A DNA stretch of 23,447 nt from Bdellovibrionales bacterium (GTDB lineage: Bacteria > Bdellovibrionota > UBA1018 > CAIMNF01). Under the pieces are notes generated by a model. It was not told the origin of the DNA. It saw only the letters and a program-made list of their open reading frames with translations, and made no database searches. The stretch is from contig CANGWP010000014.1 of assembly GCA_947457605.1 (NCBI GenBank), positions 1 through 23,447 on the forward strand, in the 5' to 3' direction. A program made the position numbers and the translations under genes. Every line of letters begins with the position of its first letter. Position 1 is the stretch's first letter. Shown piece by piece: positions 14,841 through 22,722 of the stretch.

Positions 14841-16850
14841 ATGAGCAAGATCGACATTCCCTATTATGAGGATTATCTCTCCCAATCCCTGATCGAACAC
14901 CTGGAAAAAGAAAGCCAGCCCGTAGAAGGGGTGCCCGGACTCCGCTCGATCGGAACCCAGGGTGGCCTTGAAACGACGGCATCCCTTCGATTTTTGCTGG
15001 AGCTTTACCAACGATTAAAAGAGCCGCTCCATCGGGTTCTCACTCAACGGAAAATTGACCGGAAGTTTCTCGATGAGCGCACCCGCGCCTGTTTTGAACT
15101 CAATCGCTCCTTGAACATTGACCTCAAGGACCCGGACTATCAAACCGTGCTCGGTCACGAGGACGGCGACGGGCGCATCGTGATGGGTCCGAAGAATGAG
15201 TTCTTTTGCAAAAAAGGCTATGGCGATCCGATCGCAAGTCTTCCGCCCTTTTTGAAGGGAACCCACGTCACCCTCTTTGGGCCGCCGGATGATGCGAAGC
15301 TCTCGATCAATGCGATGAATGCATTTCACCGCAAGATCAAAAACGAACCGGCAGTCGTAGAGCAGATCCTCCAGACCTGCACCGGCGCCCCTTTCTGGGG
15401 TGCGGATGACGAGGACTCCAAGACCCCGCTTCGCTCGGATCTCATTGCGGCTGGAGAAAATCTAAGGGGCTGCTTTCAGGGAGACCTTACCTATCGCGAT
15501 GAAAAGTCCGGAAAATCCTATCAATTGGAATCCTCCCGCCTCTCGCTCCCGATCAAGCGGTTTCCAGGCCTTGCCCTTCCGTCTCCCTTCCTGCTTTTTG
15601 AGGGCAATCCGATTCCCCTGCACCTCTATGATTTTGCACTCCACCTTTACGCGCATTGGGAAAACGATCGAGCCCTTTGTTACTACGTTCCAAAACTCGA
15701 AAACGAGGAAGAGGCCTCCTACATTCGCCTGATGATTGAAACCGCAGAAGAGCTCATAAAAAAGGAGCATCCTTCCTATCAACCAGGCTCCATCCGCCTG
15801 TTCATCGTTCTTGAGAATCCGCGCGCCATCTTTCGGGTGAACGAAATCATGGATGCGCTTCATCCCTACTTTGCGGGCGCATCCTTGGGATGGCATGACT
15901 ACCTTGCCTCCACCGCAAGACTCTTCAAGAACGATGGAAACTATCGGATTCCGGTCAAAGCGGATCCCAACATCGTGATCAAGTACATCAAGGCATCCCA
16001 CGATCTGCTTGCGGATGTGGTCGGTTCGCGCGGTGGAATCAAAATTGGCGGAATGTACGGAGTTCTGCCGATTGAAAATGATCTCGCAAGCCCCTCGTTT
16101 CAACTCACGATCAAAGGTTACATCAAGGATGTCGTGACGCAGCTAAAGCGAAACTTGAGCGGATTCTGGGTTGCGCACCCTGATTTTGTGCGGCTTGGAA
16201 TGGCGCTCGTTCAAGCCTGGAAACTCAGGGACTCCTCGCCCCAACTTCTGGACGAGCTCGTGTGCTCCCTTCTTTTGCCGGACCACCACGAAGAGATTCT
16301 TGCCTTCATCCAGGGGCCCGACATCGAGGGGCTCAAAATTCAGGATCCCCGCTATCCGCGTTCCCTGATCGTTGCGGATTTGAAGGAATCCACCTTCATC
16401 GCAAACCATGACCCCGAGGAGATTCGCTACAATGTGTTTCAATCGCTTCAGTATTTGACCGACTGGCTCTCTGGAAACGGTTGCGTCGCACTGCCCGCAC
16501 AGATCTCGGGCGTGCCAGTTAGGGTGATGGATGATCTTGCGACCGCGGAGCGATCCCGCTGGGAAGTCTGGCATGAGATTCATCATGGCAGGGTTCGAAT
16601 CGAGGATTTCGTCCGGATTGCCCATGAGGAAATGCGCTTCATCAGACGGGATCTATCGGACGGAAAGAAGATCGTGCAGGTGAAGTGGGATGAACGGACT
16701 GAAAAGTGGTATCCGATCGCCTTTGAACTGATGATGAAGCTCATGACCGATCCCGAGCCGGTGGAATTCGCATCCGAACTTCTTCTGCCCTTCACCATCG
16801 AGTCCATCCGGAAAAGTCCTGATCCACTTGCCCGGGCAAAAGCGCTTGAG
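14841..16850 (+). other. Malate synthase A-like domain of the fusion enzyme
   Basis: Residues about 1-670. Family landmarks in order: FGPPDDAKLSINAMNAF (compare TGPxxRKMVINALNS), IPLHLYDFALHLYAH, YYVPKLENEEEA, VLEN with Glu325, LGWHDYL with Asp353, GIKIGGM, GFWVAHPDF, LSGNGCVALP, and MDDLATAERSR with Asp565 in the position of the catalytic base of MEDAATAEISR. Acetyl-CoA plus glyoxylate would give malate. The RPRGWH loop is replaced by KRFPGLAL, so the catalytic Arg needs checking. About 140 residues longer than E. coli AceB. A non-decarboxylating, DUF6986-like variant is possible. Confidence 0.85.
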
Positions 16851-19580
16851 CCTGATAAGTACAAGCTTGATCCGTGGCTTGAACGCCTCAACCTTTATTT
16901 TTCGGTATGTGGCAGCCTGAAGTTTGCGGAACCCCTTGCAAGACAGATCTCCCCTGATCTTGCCCTGGCTGAACGTCTGGTCCTGGGCTTTTCCAAAGCC
17001 GACATCCTGGACGCCGCCTCCTTTCACGGAGACATTGGCGAGAACAAGAAGACCCTCGAAAAACAAGCCGCCTTGGAACAGGCAGGGGTGATCGACAGCA
17101 ATGAGGAGATCCGAAAGAAACTCATCGCGGGCGGTCGCGCCTACCTCGAACGATTTGGCATGAAGTTTTTGATTTCTGCGGCAGGGAAAACCGCATCCGA
17201 GATCCTGACTGCACTCGAAGCGCGCCTTCGAAACACGGAATCCGAAGAGCTTCAAAATGCAAGACAGGAACTATGGGCGATCAGCCTGAAACGCCTGCGG
17301 CCCATTCACTCGAATTCGCTCGAAACCAGATTGCAAGCACTCCTCGAAAAGTACGGCATCACGGGGGCCCAGATTTCCATCAGCTGCGGAAAAGACACGT
17401 TTCAGGATCTTTGTCTGGGTAACGCATTCAAAGGTGGCCCGAGGGTCACTCCCGAAACCCGCTTTGAACTTGCATCGCTTTCAAAAACCCTTGCCTCTGC
17501 GCTTGCGCTTGAGTTTTTCAAATCAAAGTCGATCGCCCTTGAATCGCCTGTGAATCCGCTCCTAAAAAAGGCGCGCTCCACGTATCAAATCGGCTCGCTC
17601 GATATTTGCCACCCGGCCTGGGGAGATCAGGTCAAAATCCTGAACCTGATGAAGCACAATGCGCTCAATCAGCACTATGTGAAGGGCTTTCCATCAGAAA
17701 TACCCTTGCCCGCCATGCTTTCGATCTTAAAAGACCCTACCCGCTATGGATACACCGAAACCGGTGCGCTCTTTCAGCCCGGAAGTGGATTCCAATACTC
17801 AGGCGGCGGCTTTCTGGTGCTGGAACACCTGATCGAGTCCAGCGAAGGAAAACCCATTTCGGAAATTGCGGATCCTTTCTTTGAACGGCTCGGACTTCCA
17901 GAGCTCCGCTTTTCCCATCAAGACCAGAAAGACGTGATCTATGCCAAAGGATACCGAAAGACCGGCGACGAGATCCAGGGTGGAAGGCTCAATTTCCCTG
18001 CCTGCGCGGCAGGTGCAATGGGTACGGCACGGAGCTATCATCAGTTTCTCTCGCTCCTGGAAAGCAGATTTCATCACTATGCGCATGACTCCCTGATTTC
18101 GCATGAAACGGCGGTCCGGATGCTCGAGGACACGGACAGCGCAAGCCAGGAGTTCATGGGTGTCAACATGGGAATCGGGGTCTTCATCGGGGAGGCTCTT
18201 CAGAACCGTTTTGCCATTCATCAAGGCGCAAACGATGGTTTCCGGGCCATCTCGCTTCATTGCTTTCGTGGCCCTGACCGCGGAAAAGGTCTTGTGATTC
18301 TCTGCAATGGGGATGACAACGGCGTCCTCTTTTGCGCGGAAGCCACCCAAGAGATCCTAAAGGAAATCAAAATCGAGGGCGTGGACACGCGGGCCTTTCA
18401 CTCGACCTTTGATCCGGCAAAGATGCCTGTTGAGGAGATCGTGAATCTTGGCTACAAAAACCTCGTATTCAAGGCCTTTCTCCCGGATCTTCCGGAGGAG
18501 ATCAACCCCAAGGGTCCGATCGATCCCCTCTCAAAATTCAACCTTTTGACCGGGGCCACGATCAAGAGCGTCACCAATCAACGATTTGCAAGAGCCGAAA
18601 ACCTGATTTCGCCACATGAACCGGTCTTTGACCCTGGTCTTTTTGGCAGACAGGGCAAGATCATGGACAGCTGGGAGAGCGCCCGTCACAATCCCAGGGA
18701 ATCCGACAAAATGGTGCTGGAGTTAAAGAAGCCGGCTTATGTCCACTACATCCGGATTTCCACAAAGTTCCATCTTGGCAATCAGACTCCCCTGCTTGAG
18801 ATCCTCGGGCAAAAGGCAGGAGGAGACTCCTGGATCACGCTCCTTCCCAAGACTCCGATGGAAGGGCACTCGGTGAAACGGGTGCTTTCCGCAAACTCAA
18901 GCACCCTGATCCGCGCGATCAAGGTCAAGATGACTCCGGACGGAGGCCTTACCCGCCTTGCTCTTTTTGATGATCTTCTCCCTTTGGAGGAGAAATCCTA
19001 CTACCAACCGGTGAACGCGGCAAAGTGCGAAAAGGCAGATGATCCGATTCCTCAATCCAAAAAACCCCTCGCTCCGGATTATCCGGCGGATTCTGAAACG
19101 GTGGTCCGGAATTTTTCGCGAATTCCTCCCGGTTCCATGATTGATCTTGCGAGCAAGGCCTATGGCGCGAAGATCCTTTCTGCCTCAAATGAACACTATG
19201 GCCCGGCATCGCAAATGATCTCCCCCTTTGCTCCGATTCACATGTTTGATGGATTGGAATCGGCGCGAAGCCGAAATCCCGGCCACACCGAATCGGTGCA
19301 CTTGAAGCTTGCGACTCCCGGGAAGCTCAAGCGAATCGAAATGGACTTCACCTACTTTCGCAACAACAATCCCCGTGAGGTAGAACTTAATGGCCTATCG
19401 AGCGGCGTTTGGAAGCAAATCCTTCCGAAGACGCTCGTAAAACCCTTTGCAGGAAACCGCTTTGTCCGGGAACTGGATCAAAAGGAGATTTTCACCGAAG
19501 TGAAACTTATCATTCACCCGGATGGGGGGATGAACCGGATCCACCTTTTTGGGATTCCTGAAAACCAAGATCCCGCCTGA
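14841..19580 (+). CDS. Four-domain ureide enzyme: malate synthase, OHCU decarboxylase, serine-hydrolase (beta-lactamase fold), allantoicase
   Basis: One uninterrupted 1579-residue frame carrying four enzyme domains, each longer or near its free-standing relatives: malate synthase-like (about 1-670), OHCU decarboxylase (681-820), beta-lactamase-type serine hydrolase (828-1180) and two-repeat allantoicase (1231-1579). No signal peptide or membrane segment is evident, so it should be cytoplasmic. Together the domains cover OHCU to allantoin, allantoate to ureidoglycolate, and glyoxylate to malate; the serine-hydrolase domain has no assigned step and allantoinase is missing. I start at the ATG at 14841, 4 nt after the hiuH stop; a TTG at 14808 would overlap hiuH. 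The Shine-Dalgarno is weak, suggesting coupled translation. The 3' end overlaps the convergent xdhC by 71 nt. I know of no characterised protein with this architecture. Confidence 0.93.
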   Translation: MSKIDIPYYEDYLSQSLIEHLEKESQPVEGVPGLRSIGTQGGLETTASLRFLLELYQRLKEPLHRVLTQRKIDRKFLDERTRACFELNRSLNIDLKDPDYQTVLGHEDGDGRIVMGPKNEFFCKKGYGDPIASLPPFLKGTHVTLFGPPDDAKLSINAMNAFHRKIKNEPAVVEQILQTCTGAPFWGADDEDSKTPLRSDLIAAGENLRGCFQGDLTYRDEKSGKSYQLESSRLSLPIKRFPGLALPSPFLLFEGNPIPLHLYDFALHLYAHWENDRALCYYVPKLENEEEASYIRLMIETAEELIKKEHPSYQPGSIRLFIVLENPRAIFRVNEIMDALHPYFAGASLGWHDYLASTARLFKNDGNYRIPVKADPNIVIKYIKASHDLLADVVGSRGGIKIGGMYGVLPIENDLASPSFQLTIKGYIKDVVTQLKRNLSGFWVAHPDFVRLGMALVQAWKLRDSSPQLLDELVCSLLLPDHHEEILAFIQGPDIEGLKIQDPRYPRSLIVADLKESTFIANHDPEEIRYNVFQSLQYLTDWLSGNGCVALPAQISGVPVRVMDDLATAERSRWEVWHEIHHGRVRIEDFVRIAHEEMRFIRRDLSDGKKIVQVKWDERTEKWYPIAFELMMKLMTDPEPVEFASELLLPFTIESIRKSPDPLARAKALEPDKYKLDPWLERLNLYFSVCGSLKFAEPLARQISPDLALAERLVLGFSKADILDAASFHGDIGENKKTLEKQAALEQAGVIDSNEEIRKKLIAGGRAYLERFGMKFLISAAGKTASEILTALEARLRNTESEELQNARQELWAISLKRLRPIHSNSLETRLQALLEKYGITGAQISISCGKDTFQDLCLGNAFKGGPRVTPETRFELASLSKTLASALALEFFKSKSIALESPVNPLLKKARSTYQIGSLDICHPAWGDQVKILNLMKHNALNQHYVKGFPSEIPLPAMLSILKDPTRYGYTETGALFQPGSGFQYSGGGFLVLEHLIESSEGKPISEIADPFFERLGLPELRFSHQDQKDVIYAKGYRKTGDEIQGGRLNFPACAAGAMGTARSYHQFLSLLESRFHHYAHDSLISHETAVRMLEDTDSASQEFMGVNMGIGVFIGEALQNRFAIHQGANDGFRAISLHCFRGPDRGKGLVILCNGDDNGVLFCAEATQEILKEIKIEGVDTRAFHSTFDPAKMPVEEIVNLGYKNLVFKAFLPDLPEEINPKGPIDPLSKFNLLTGATIKSVTNQRFARAENLISPHEPVFDPGLFGRQGKIMDSWESARHNPRESDKMVLELKKPAYVHYIRISTKFHLGNQTPLLEILGQKAGGDSWITLLPKTPMEGHSVKRVLSANSSTLIRAIKVKMTPDGGLTRLALFDDLLPLEEKSYYQPVNAAKCEKADDPIPQSKKPLAPDYPADSETVVRNFSRIPPGSMIDLASKAYGAKILSASNEHYGPASQMISPFAPIHMFDGLESARSRNPGHTESVHLKLATPGKLKRIEMDFTYFRNNNPREVELNGLSSGVWKQILPKTLVKPFAGNRFVRELDQKEIFTEVKLIIHPDGGMNRIHLFGIPENQDPA
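16881..17300 (+). other. OHCU decarboxylase (UraD) domain of the fusion enzyme
   Basis: Residues about 681-820. The family pattern is FxxxCGSxxxAExL, then the catalytic His region HGDIG (His729; relatives have HPDIG), KKTLEKQAALEQAG with Glu746, RFGMKFLISAAGKTASEIL, and a final ELQNARQELWAISLKRL helix. It decarboxylates OHCU to S-allantoin. The Pro-to-Gly change next to the catalytic His is unusual; the other expected residues are in place. Confidence 0.9.
17322..18380 (+). other. Beta-lactamase-fold serine hydrolase domain of the fusion enzyme
   Basis: Residues about 828-1180. Motifs of class C beta-lactamase/esterase-type enzymes are complete: SLSK with nucleophile Ser879 and Lys882, YSG (Tyr986) for the YxN motif, and HQG (His1127-Gly1129) for the KTG-like motif, in the usual order and spacing. 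Typical flanking motifs are ETRFELASLSK, FQPGSGFQYSGGGFLVLEHLI and GANDGFRA. It should cleave an amide or ester through an acyl-serine. Its substrate is not given by sequence; ring opening of allantoin is a pathway-based guess. No secretion signal precedes it, unlike true beta-lactamases. Confidence 0.88.
18531..19577 (+). other. Allantoicase domain of the fusion enzyme (two repeats)
   Basis: Residues about 1231-1579. Two allantoicase repeats are visible. The first has FNLLTGATIKSVTNQRF, AENLISPHEPVF, GKIMDSWESARHNP and STKFHLGNQTP; the second has IDLASKAYGAKILSAS, SQMISPFAPIHMFDGLES and DFTYFRNNNPREVEL. Both end with a KMTPDGG/IIHPDGG R(I/L) L motif. Length matches free-standing allantoicase (about 330 residues). 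The enzyme hydrolyses allantoate to ureidoglycolate and urea. Confidence 0.93.
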
Positions 19581-20349
19581 AGGCAAGCATCTGGGCTGCA
19601 ATCGAGATTGCGATTTCGGCGGGATCGTTTTTTCCATAGTCTTCGCCCATCGGGCAATGAAAGCTCTCGACCCGCGCGGGATCAAGGCCTGATGCAATCA
19701 GATCCGCATTGATCTTGATTCTCTTCACCTTGCTTCCGATCACTCCAAGATACGGAAACTCGCGGGTCTCCAAAGCTCGCTTCACCAGAGGATAATCGGT
19801 CGCATGTCCCATGGTGATGATGGCGACAAATGAATCGGGCGCGAGCTCGTCGATCATCGGAACCATGTCGGCGACTACTCGCTTTTCGAGGCGGGGGTGT
19901 TCCGGCAGTTTCGAGAGCCAATCGGATCTTGGGTCAAACACCTGGACCCTGCAATCGAGTTTCAAAAGCAAGGGCGCAAGTTCCTGCACAATGTGTCCTG
20001 CACCAAAGAGAGCGATCCTCCACTCGCGATTCCTTGAGAACACCTCAAAAAGAACACTGAGTTCACCGCCACAACTCATCCCGATGTCCCGCTGCAGGTT
20101 CCAGGTAAAGCTGTGTTTTAGCGCGCCGTCCGTTTGATTTAGAAATTCCTGCGACATTTCAATGCAACGTTTTTCGATCTTTCCGCCACCAATCGTGCCG
20201 AACAAAATTCCATCGTGTCCTACCACCATGCGAGCGCCCAAGTCCTGGGGCACATGCCCGCGCTCACCGGTCAGGGTCACGACCACCATGGGAGTCCCTG
20301 ACTTCCGCAGTTCAAGAAACCTTTCGCAAAATGCCTCGAAATTTCCCAT
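19510..20349 (-). CDS. xdhC: XdhC-type xanthine dehydrogenase maturation factor
   Basis: A 279-residue chaperone that sulfurates and inserts the molybdenum cofactor into XdhB. The N-terminal XdhC/CoxI domain shows GTIGGGKIEKRCIE and MSCGGELSVLFEV; the C-terminal Rossmann domain begins with IALFGAGHIVQELAPLL and continues with FVAIITMGHATDYPLV and LGVIGSKVKRIKI. The ATG at 20349 has AGGAG about 9 nt upstream and follows the xdhB stop after 12 nt, so it is the last gene of the xdh operon. Its final 24 codons (a Gly/Ser/Pro tail) lie antisense to the end of the fusion enzyme gene, an overlap of 71 nt between convergent genes. The core domain ends before the overlap. Confidence 0.93.
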   Translation of the reverse strand: MGNFEAFCERFLELRKSGTPMVVVTLTGERGHVPQDLGARMVVGHDGILFGTIGGGKIEKRCIEMSQEFLNQTDGALKHSFTWNLQRDIGMSCGGELSVLFEVFSRNREWRIALFGAGHIVQELAPLLLKLDCRVQVFDPRSDWLSKLPEHPRLEKRVVADMVPMIDELAPDSFVAIITMGHATDYPLVKRALETREFPYLGVIGSKVKRIKINADLIASGLDPARVESFHCPMGEDYGKNDPAEIAISIAAQMLAFRRDLGFQESQKGGSGSSPHPGE

Positions 20350-20361
20350 GCTTATTGACTC

Positions 20362-22722
20362 CTACATTCCCTTGAGTCGGGTGAGTTCCATCAGAATCAC
20401 TTCCGGAGTCGCAGGCGAAACGAGATGAATCTCCTTCCCATTGGCCCGGTAACTCAGGGCGTGCTTGATCGCAGTCCACACGCTGGTTCCAAGCAAAAAC
20501 GGAGGCTCACCCACAGCCTTCGAACCGTGGACATTCCGATCATTGTGCGGGTTCTCGATGAAATCCACATGGAACTCGCGGGGCGTGTCCTGAACATTTG
20601 GAATCTTATAGGTCGTAGGCGAATGACTGAGCAGGTTTCGTTTTTCATCATAGACCAGATGCTCCGAGGTCACCCACCCCATGCCCTGAATGAAGGCACC
20701 CGTGGTTTGACCGCGGTCAATCCCGGGATTCAAAGAGCGGCCAAGATCCATGAGAATGTCCGCGCGCCTGACTTTCATCTCTCCTGTGTACTCATCAATT
20801 TCGACCTCGGACACGGCCATTCCTTGCGTATAGTAATTGAAGGCACGTCCCGTCACCTTGGTCTTGTCAAAGCCAAGGTCCGGTGTCTTGTAATGTGCAT
20901 ACGACCCAAGCGAAATCCTGTTCTGGTAAGCAGTTTGAATCAGTTCCTGAAGCCGAATGGACTTTCCGCTCAGAGAATCCAACACCCGCCCTTCCTGAAA
21001 CTGAATTCCGGAATCCGAAACCGTGTCTGCCTCTTTGTCTGCCTCTTTGTCTGCCTCTTTGCCCGCTTCAAACTCAAGTGTCGGGTCAAAGCTCAGTCCA
21101 TTGAACATCGCGCGCGCAAGCGGAATCAATCGATTCTTGATTCGATTCGCGGCAAGCAGGGCTGCTGCTCCATTCAAATCAGACCCACTGGAGGCCGCAG
21201 TGGGTGAAGTGTTGTGGTTTTTCTCGGTTGAGGTCGGCATCACACGAACGGATTCCGGCGGAAGCCCGAATGCATGCGCCACGATCTGCTGGATCTTGGT
21301 ATTCACTCCCTGGCCCATCTCGGTCGCTCCGGTGCTCACTTGCAGGGTTCCATCCAGCTGAAGATTGACAAGCGCATTGGCCTGATTCAGAAATCGCGCC
21401 GTAAAGGAGATTCCGAACTTCGTCGCAGTCACCGAAATCCCTCGGATTTTTCCGGTACGCTTTGAGTTGAATTCGGTGAGTTCCTTTAGCCTCTTTTGAT
21501 AATTTGCGGACTTCAGAAGTCTTTCGTGAATCTCGGGCAAAAGATTATTCTCCAATACCTGCCCATAGGGAGTTCTCAGGTTTTGTCCCGAGTAGAGATT
21601 GATCCTTCGTACCTCGCTTGCATCCTTTTTCAAGAAATGCGCCACATCCTCCAAAATGCTTTCGATGGTCATGTTGCCTTGAGGGCCGCCAAAACCACGG
21701 AAAGCCGTGTGGGGATGATGATGAGTCCGATAGCAAACTCCCTCGATATGAACATTTGGCAGATAGTAGGCACCATCGAGGTGGAACATCGCCCGCTCCA
21801 GAATCGAGGAGGAAAGATCAAGGTACGCGCCTCCATCGGATTGCAGAATGGCCTTGACCGCAAGCAGGCGGCCATCACCGTCAAATCCAACTTCGTATTC
21901 ATTTTGGAAAGGATGCCTTTTTCCCGTGATCATCATGTCCTGATCCTTGGTGAGCACGATACGGGCCGCTCGTTTCAACCGATTGGCCACCAATGCCGCA
22001 TAAGCCGCAATCGGAGCGCCCTGGGATTCCTTTCCTCCAAAACCCCCGCCCATGCGTTTCACCACGCACACGACCTGATGAAAAGGAATTCCAAGCGCCT
22101 CTGCCACGACCCTTTGGGTTTCGCTGGGATGCTGGGACGAGGAATGAACCTCCACCTGACCATTTTCGAGCGGATAGGCAATGGCAGCCTGGGACTCCAG
22201 ATAAAAATGCTCCTGCCCCCCACAGCGAAAGACGCCCTTCAGACAATGGGGAGCCTGAGCCAGGGCCGCATCCACATTACCTTGCATGAATGGACTCGCC
22301 GCCCGGTACAGGACCTCCCCTTTTGCCTTGGCTTCATCAATGCTGAAAACTCCGGGGGTCTCTTCTGCCTTAACTTTGATGAGCTTTTTAATGGCCTCGA
22401 CCGAATCTCTGCGCTTGCTTGCGATCAGGCAAACCGCTTCCTGCATGTAGGAGATCTCCTCTACAACCAGGAACGGCTGATCGTGTTTGATCGTACCCCA
22501 AGCCTTTGCATGAAAATCCGCTGCGGTATAAACCCCAAGGCAATCCGGATGAGCGAGAGCCTCTTTAGAATCAATCGAAATCAAGCGGCCTCGGGCAATC
22601 GGACTCCCGACCACACCCACATGCACCTCGCCACGCACTTCTGGGCGATCATCAATGAAGACACTCTCGCCTGCCACATGGGTCACAGCCGAATCATGTC
22701 TGATATTCATGCCAATGCTCAT
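20362..22722 (-). CDS. xdhB: Xanthine dehydrogenase, molybdenum-binding subunit
   Basis: A 786-residue catalytic subunit that oxidises hypoxanthine and xanthine to urate. Signature segments: GGGFGGKE, LERAMFH, AFRGFGGPQG, TEMGQGVNTKIQQ and AVGEPPF. The residues that define xanthine specificity in bovine XDH are kept at matching spacing: Glu232 (Glu802), Arg310 (Arg880), Arg342 (Arg912) and the catalytic Glu739 (Glu1261). Aldehyde oxidases change the first two, so this is a xanthine enzyme. The ATG overlaps the xdhA stop by 4 nt. A 12-bp tandem repeat (21026-21061) encodes Lys-Glu-Ala-Asp repeats in a surface loop around residue 560. It sits upstream of the urate pathway in metabolic order, converging on it. 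Confidence 0.96.
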   Translation of the reverse strand: MSIGMNIRHDSAVTHVAGESVFIDDRPEVRGEVHVGVVGSPIARGRLISIDSKEALAHPDCLGVYTAADFHAKAWGTIKHDQPFLVVEEISYMQEAVCLIASKRRDSVEAIKKLIKVKAEETPGVFSIDEAKAKGEVLYRAASPFMQGNVDAALAQAPHCLKGVFRCGGQEHFYLESQAAIAYPLENGQVEVHSSSQHPSETQRVVAEALGIPFHQVVCVVKRMGGGFGGKESQGAPIAAYAALVANRLKRAARIVLTKDQDMMITGKRHPFQNEYEVGFDGDGRLLAVKAILQSDGGAYLDLSSSILERAMFHLDGAYYLPNVHIEGVCYRTHHHPHTAFRGFGGPQGNMTIESILEDVAHFLKKDASEVRRINLYSGQNLRTPYGQVLENNLLPEIHERLLKSANYQKRLKELTEFNSKRTGKIRGISVTATKFGISFTARFLNQANALVNLQLDGTLQVSTGATEMGQGVNTKIQQIVAHAFGLPPESVRVMPTSTEKNHNTSPTAASSGSDLNGAAALLAANRIKNRLIPLARAMFNGLSFDPTLEFEAGKEADKEADKEADTVSDSGIQFQEGRVLDSLSGKSIRLQELIQTAYQNRISLGSYAHYKTPDLGFDKTKVTGRAFNYYTQGMAVSEVEIDEYTGEMKVRRADILMDLGRSLNPGIDRGQTTGAFIQGMGWVTSEHLVYDEKRNLLSHSPTTYKIPNVQDTPREFHVDFIENPHNDRNVHGSKAVGEPPFLLGTSVWTAIKHALSYRANGKEIHLVSPATPEVILMELTRLKGM
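21026..21061. repeat. 12-bp tandem repeat, three copies, inside xdhB
   Basis: TCTGCCTCTTTG occurs three times head to tail at 21026-21037, 21038-21049 and 21050-21061, identical in all copies. Read on the minus strand it adds in-frame copies of Lys-Glu-Ala-Asp to xdhB. Perfect identity suggests recent slipped-strand expansion. Confidence 0.9.

Noticed and set aside
17322..18380. A true antibiotic-resistance beta-lactamase
   Set aside because: It is an internal domain of a cytoplasmic catabolic fusion with no signal peptide; the fold alone does not indicate resistance.
21026..21061. A short CRISPR-like repeat array
   Set aside because: The 12-bp units are contiguous with no spacers and lie in frame inside xdhB.
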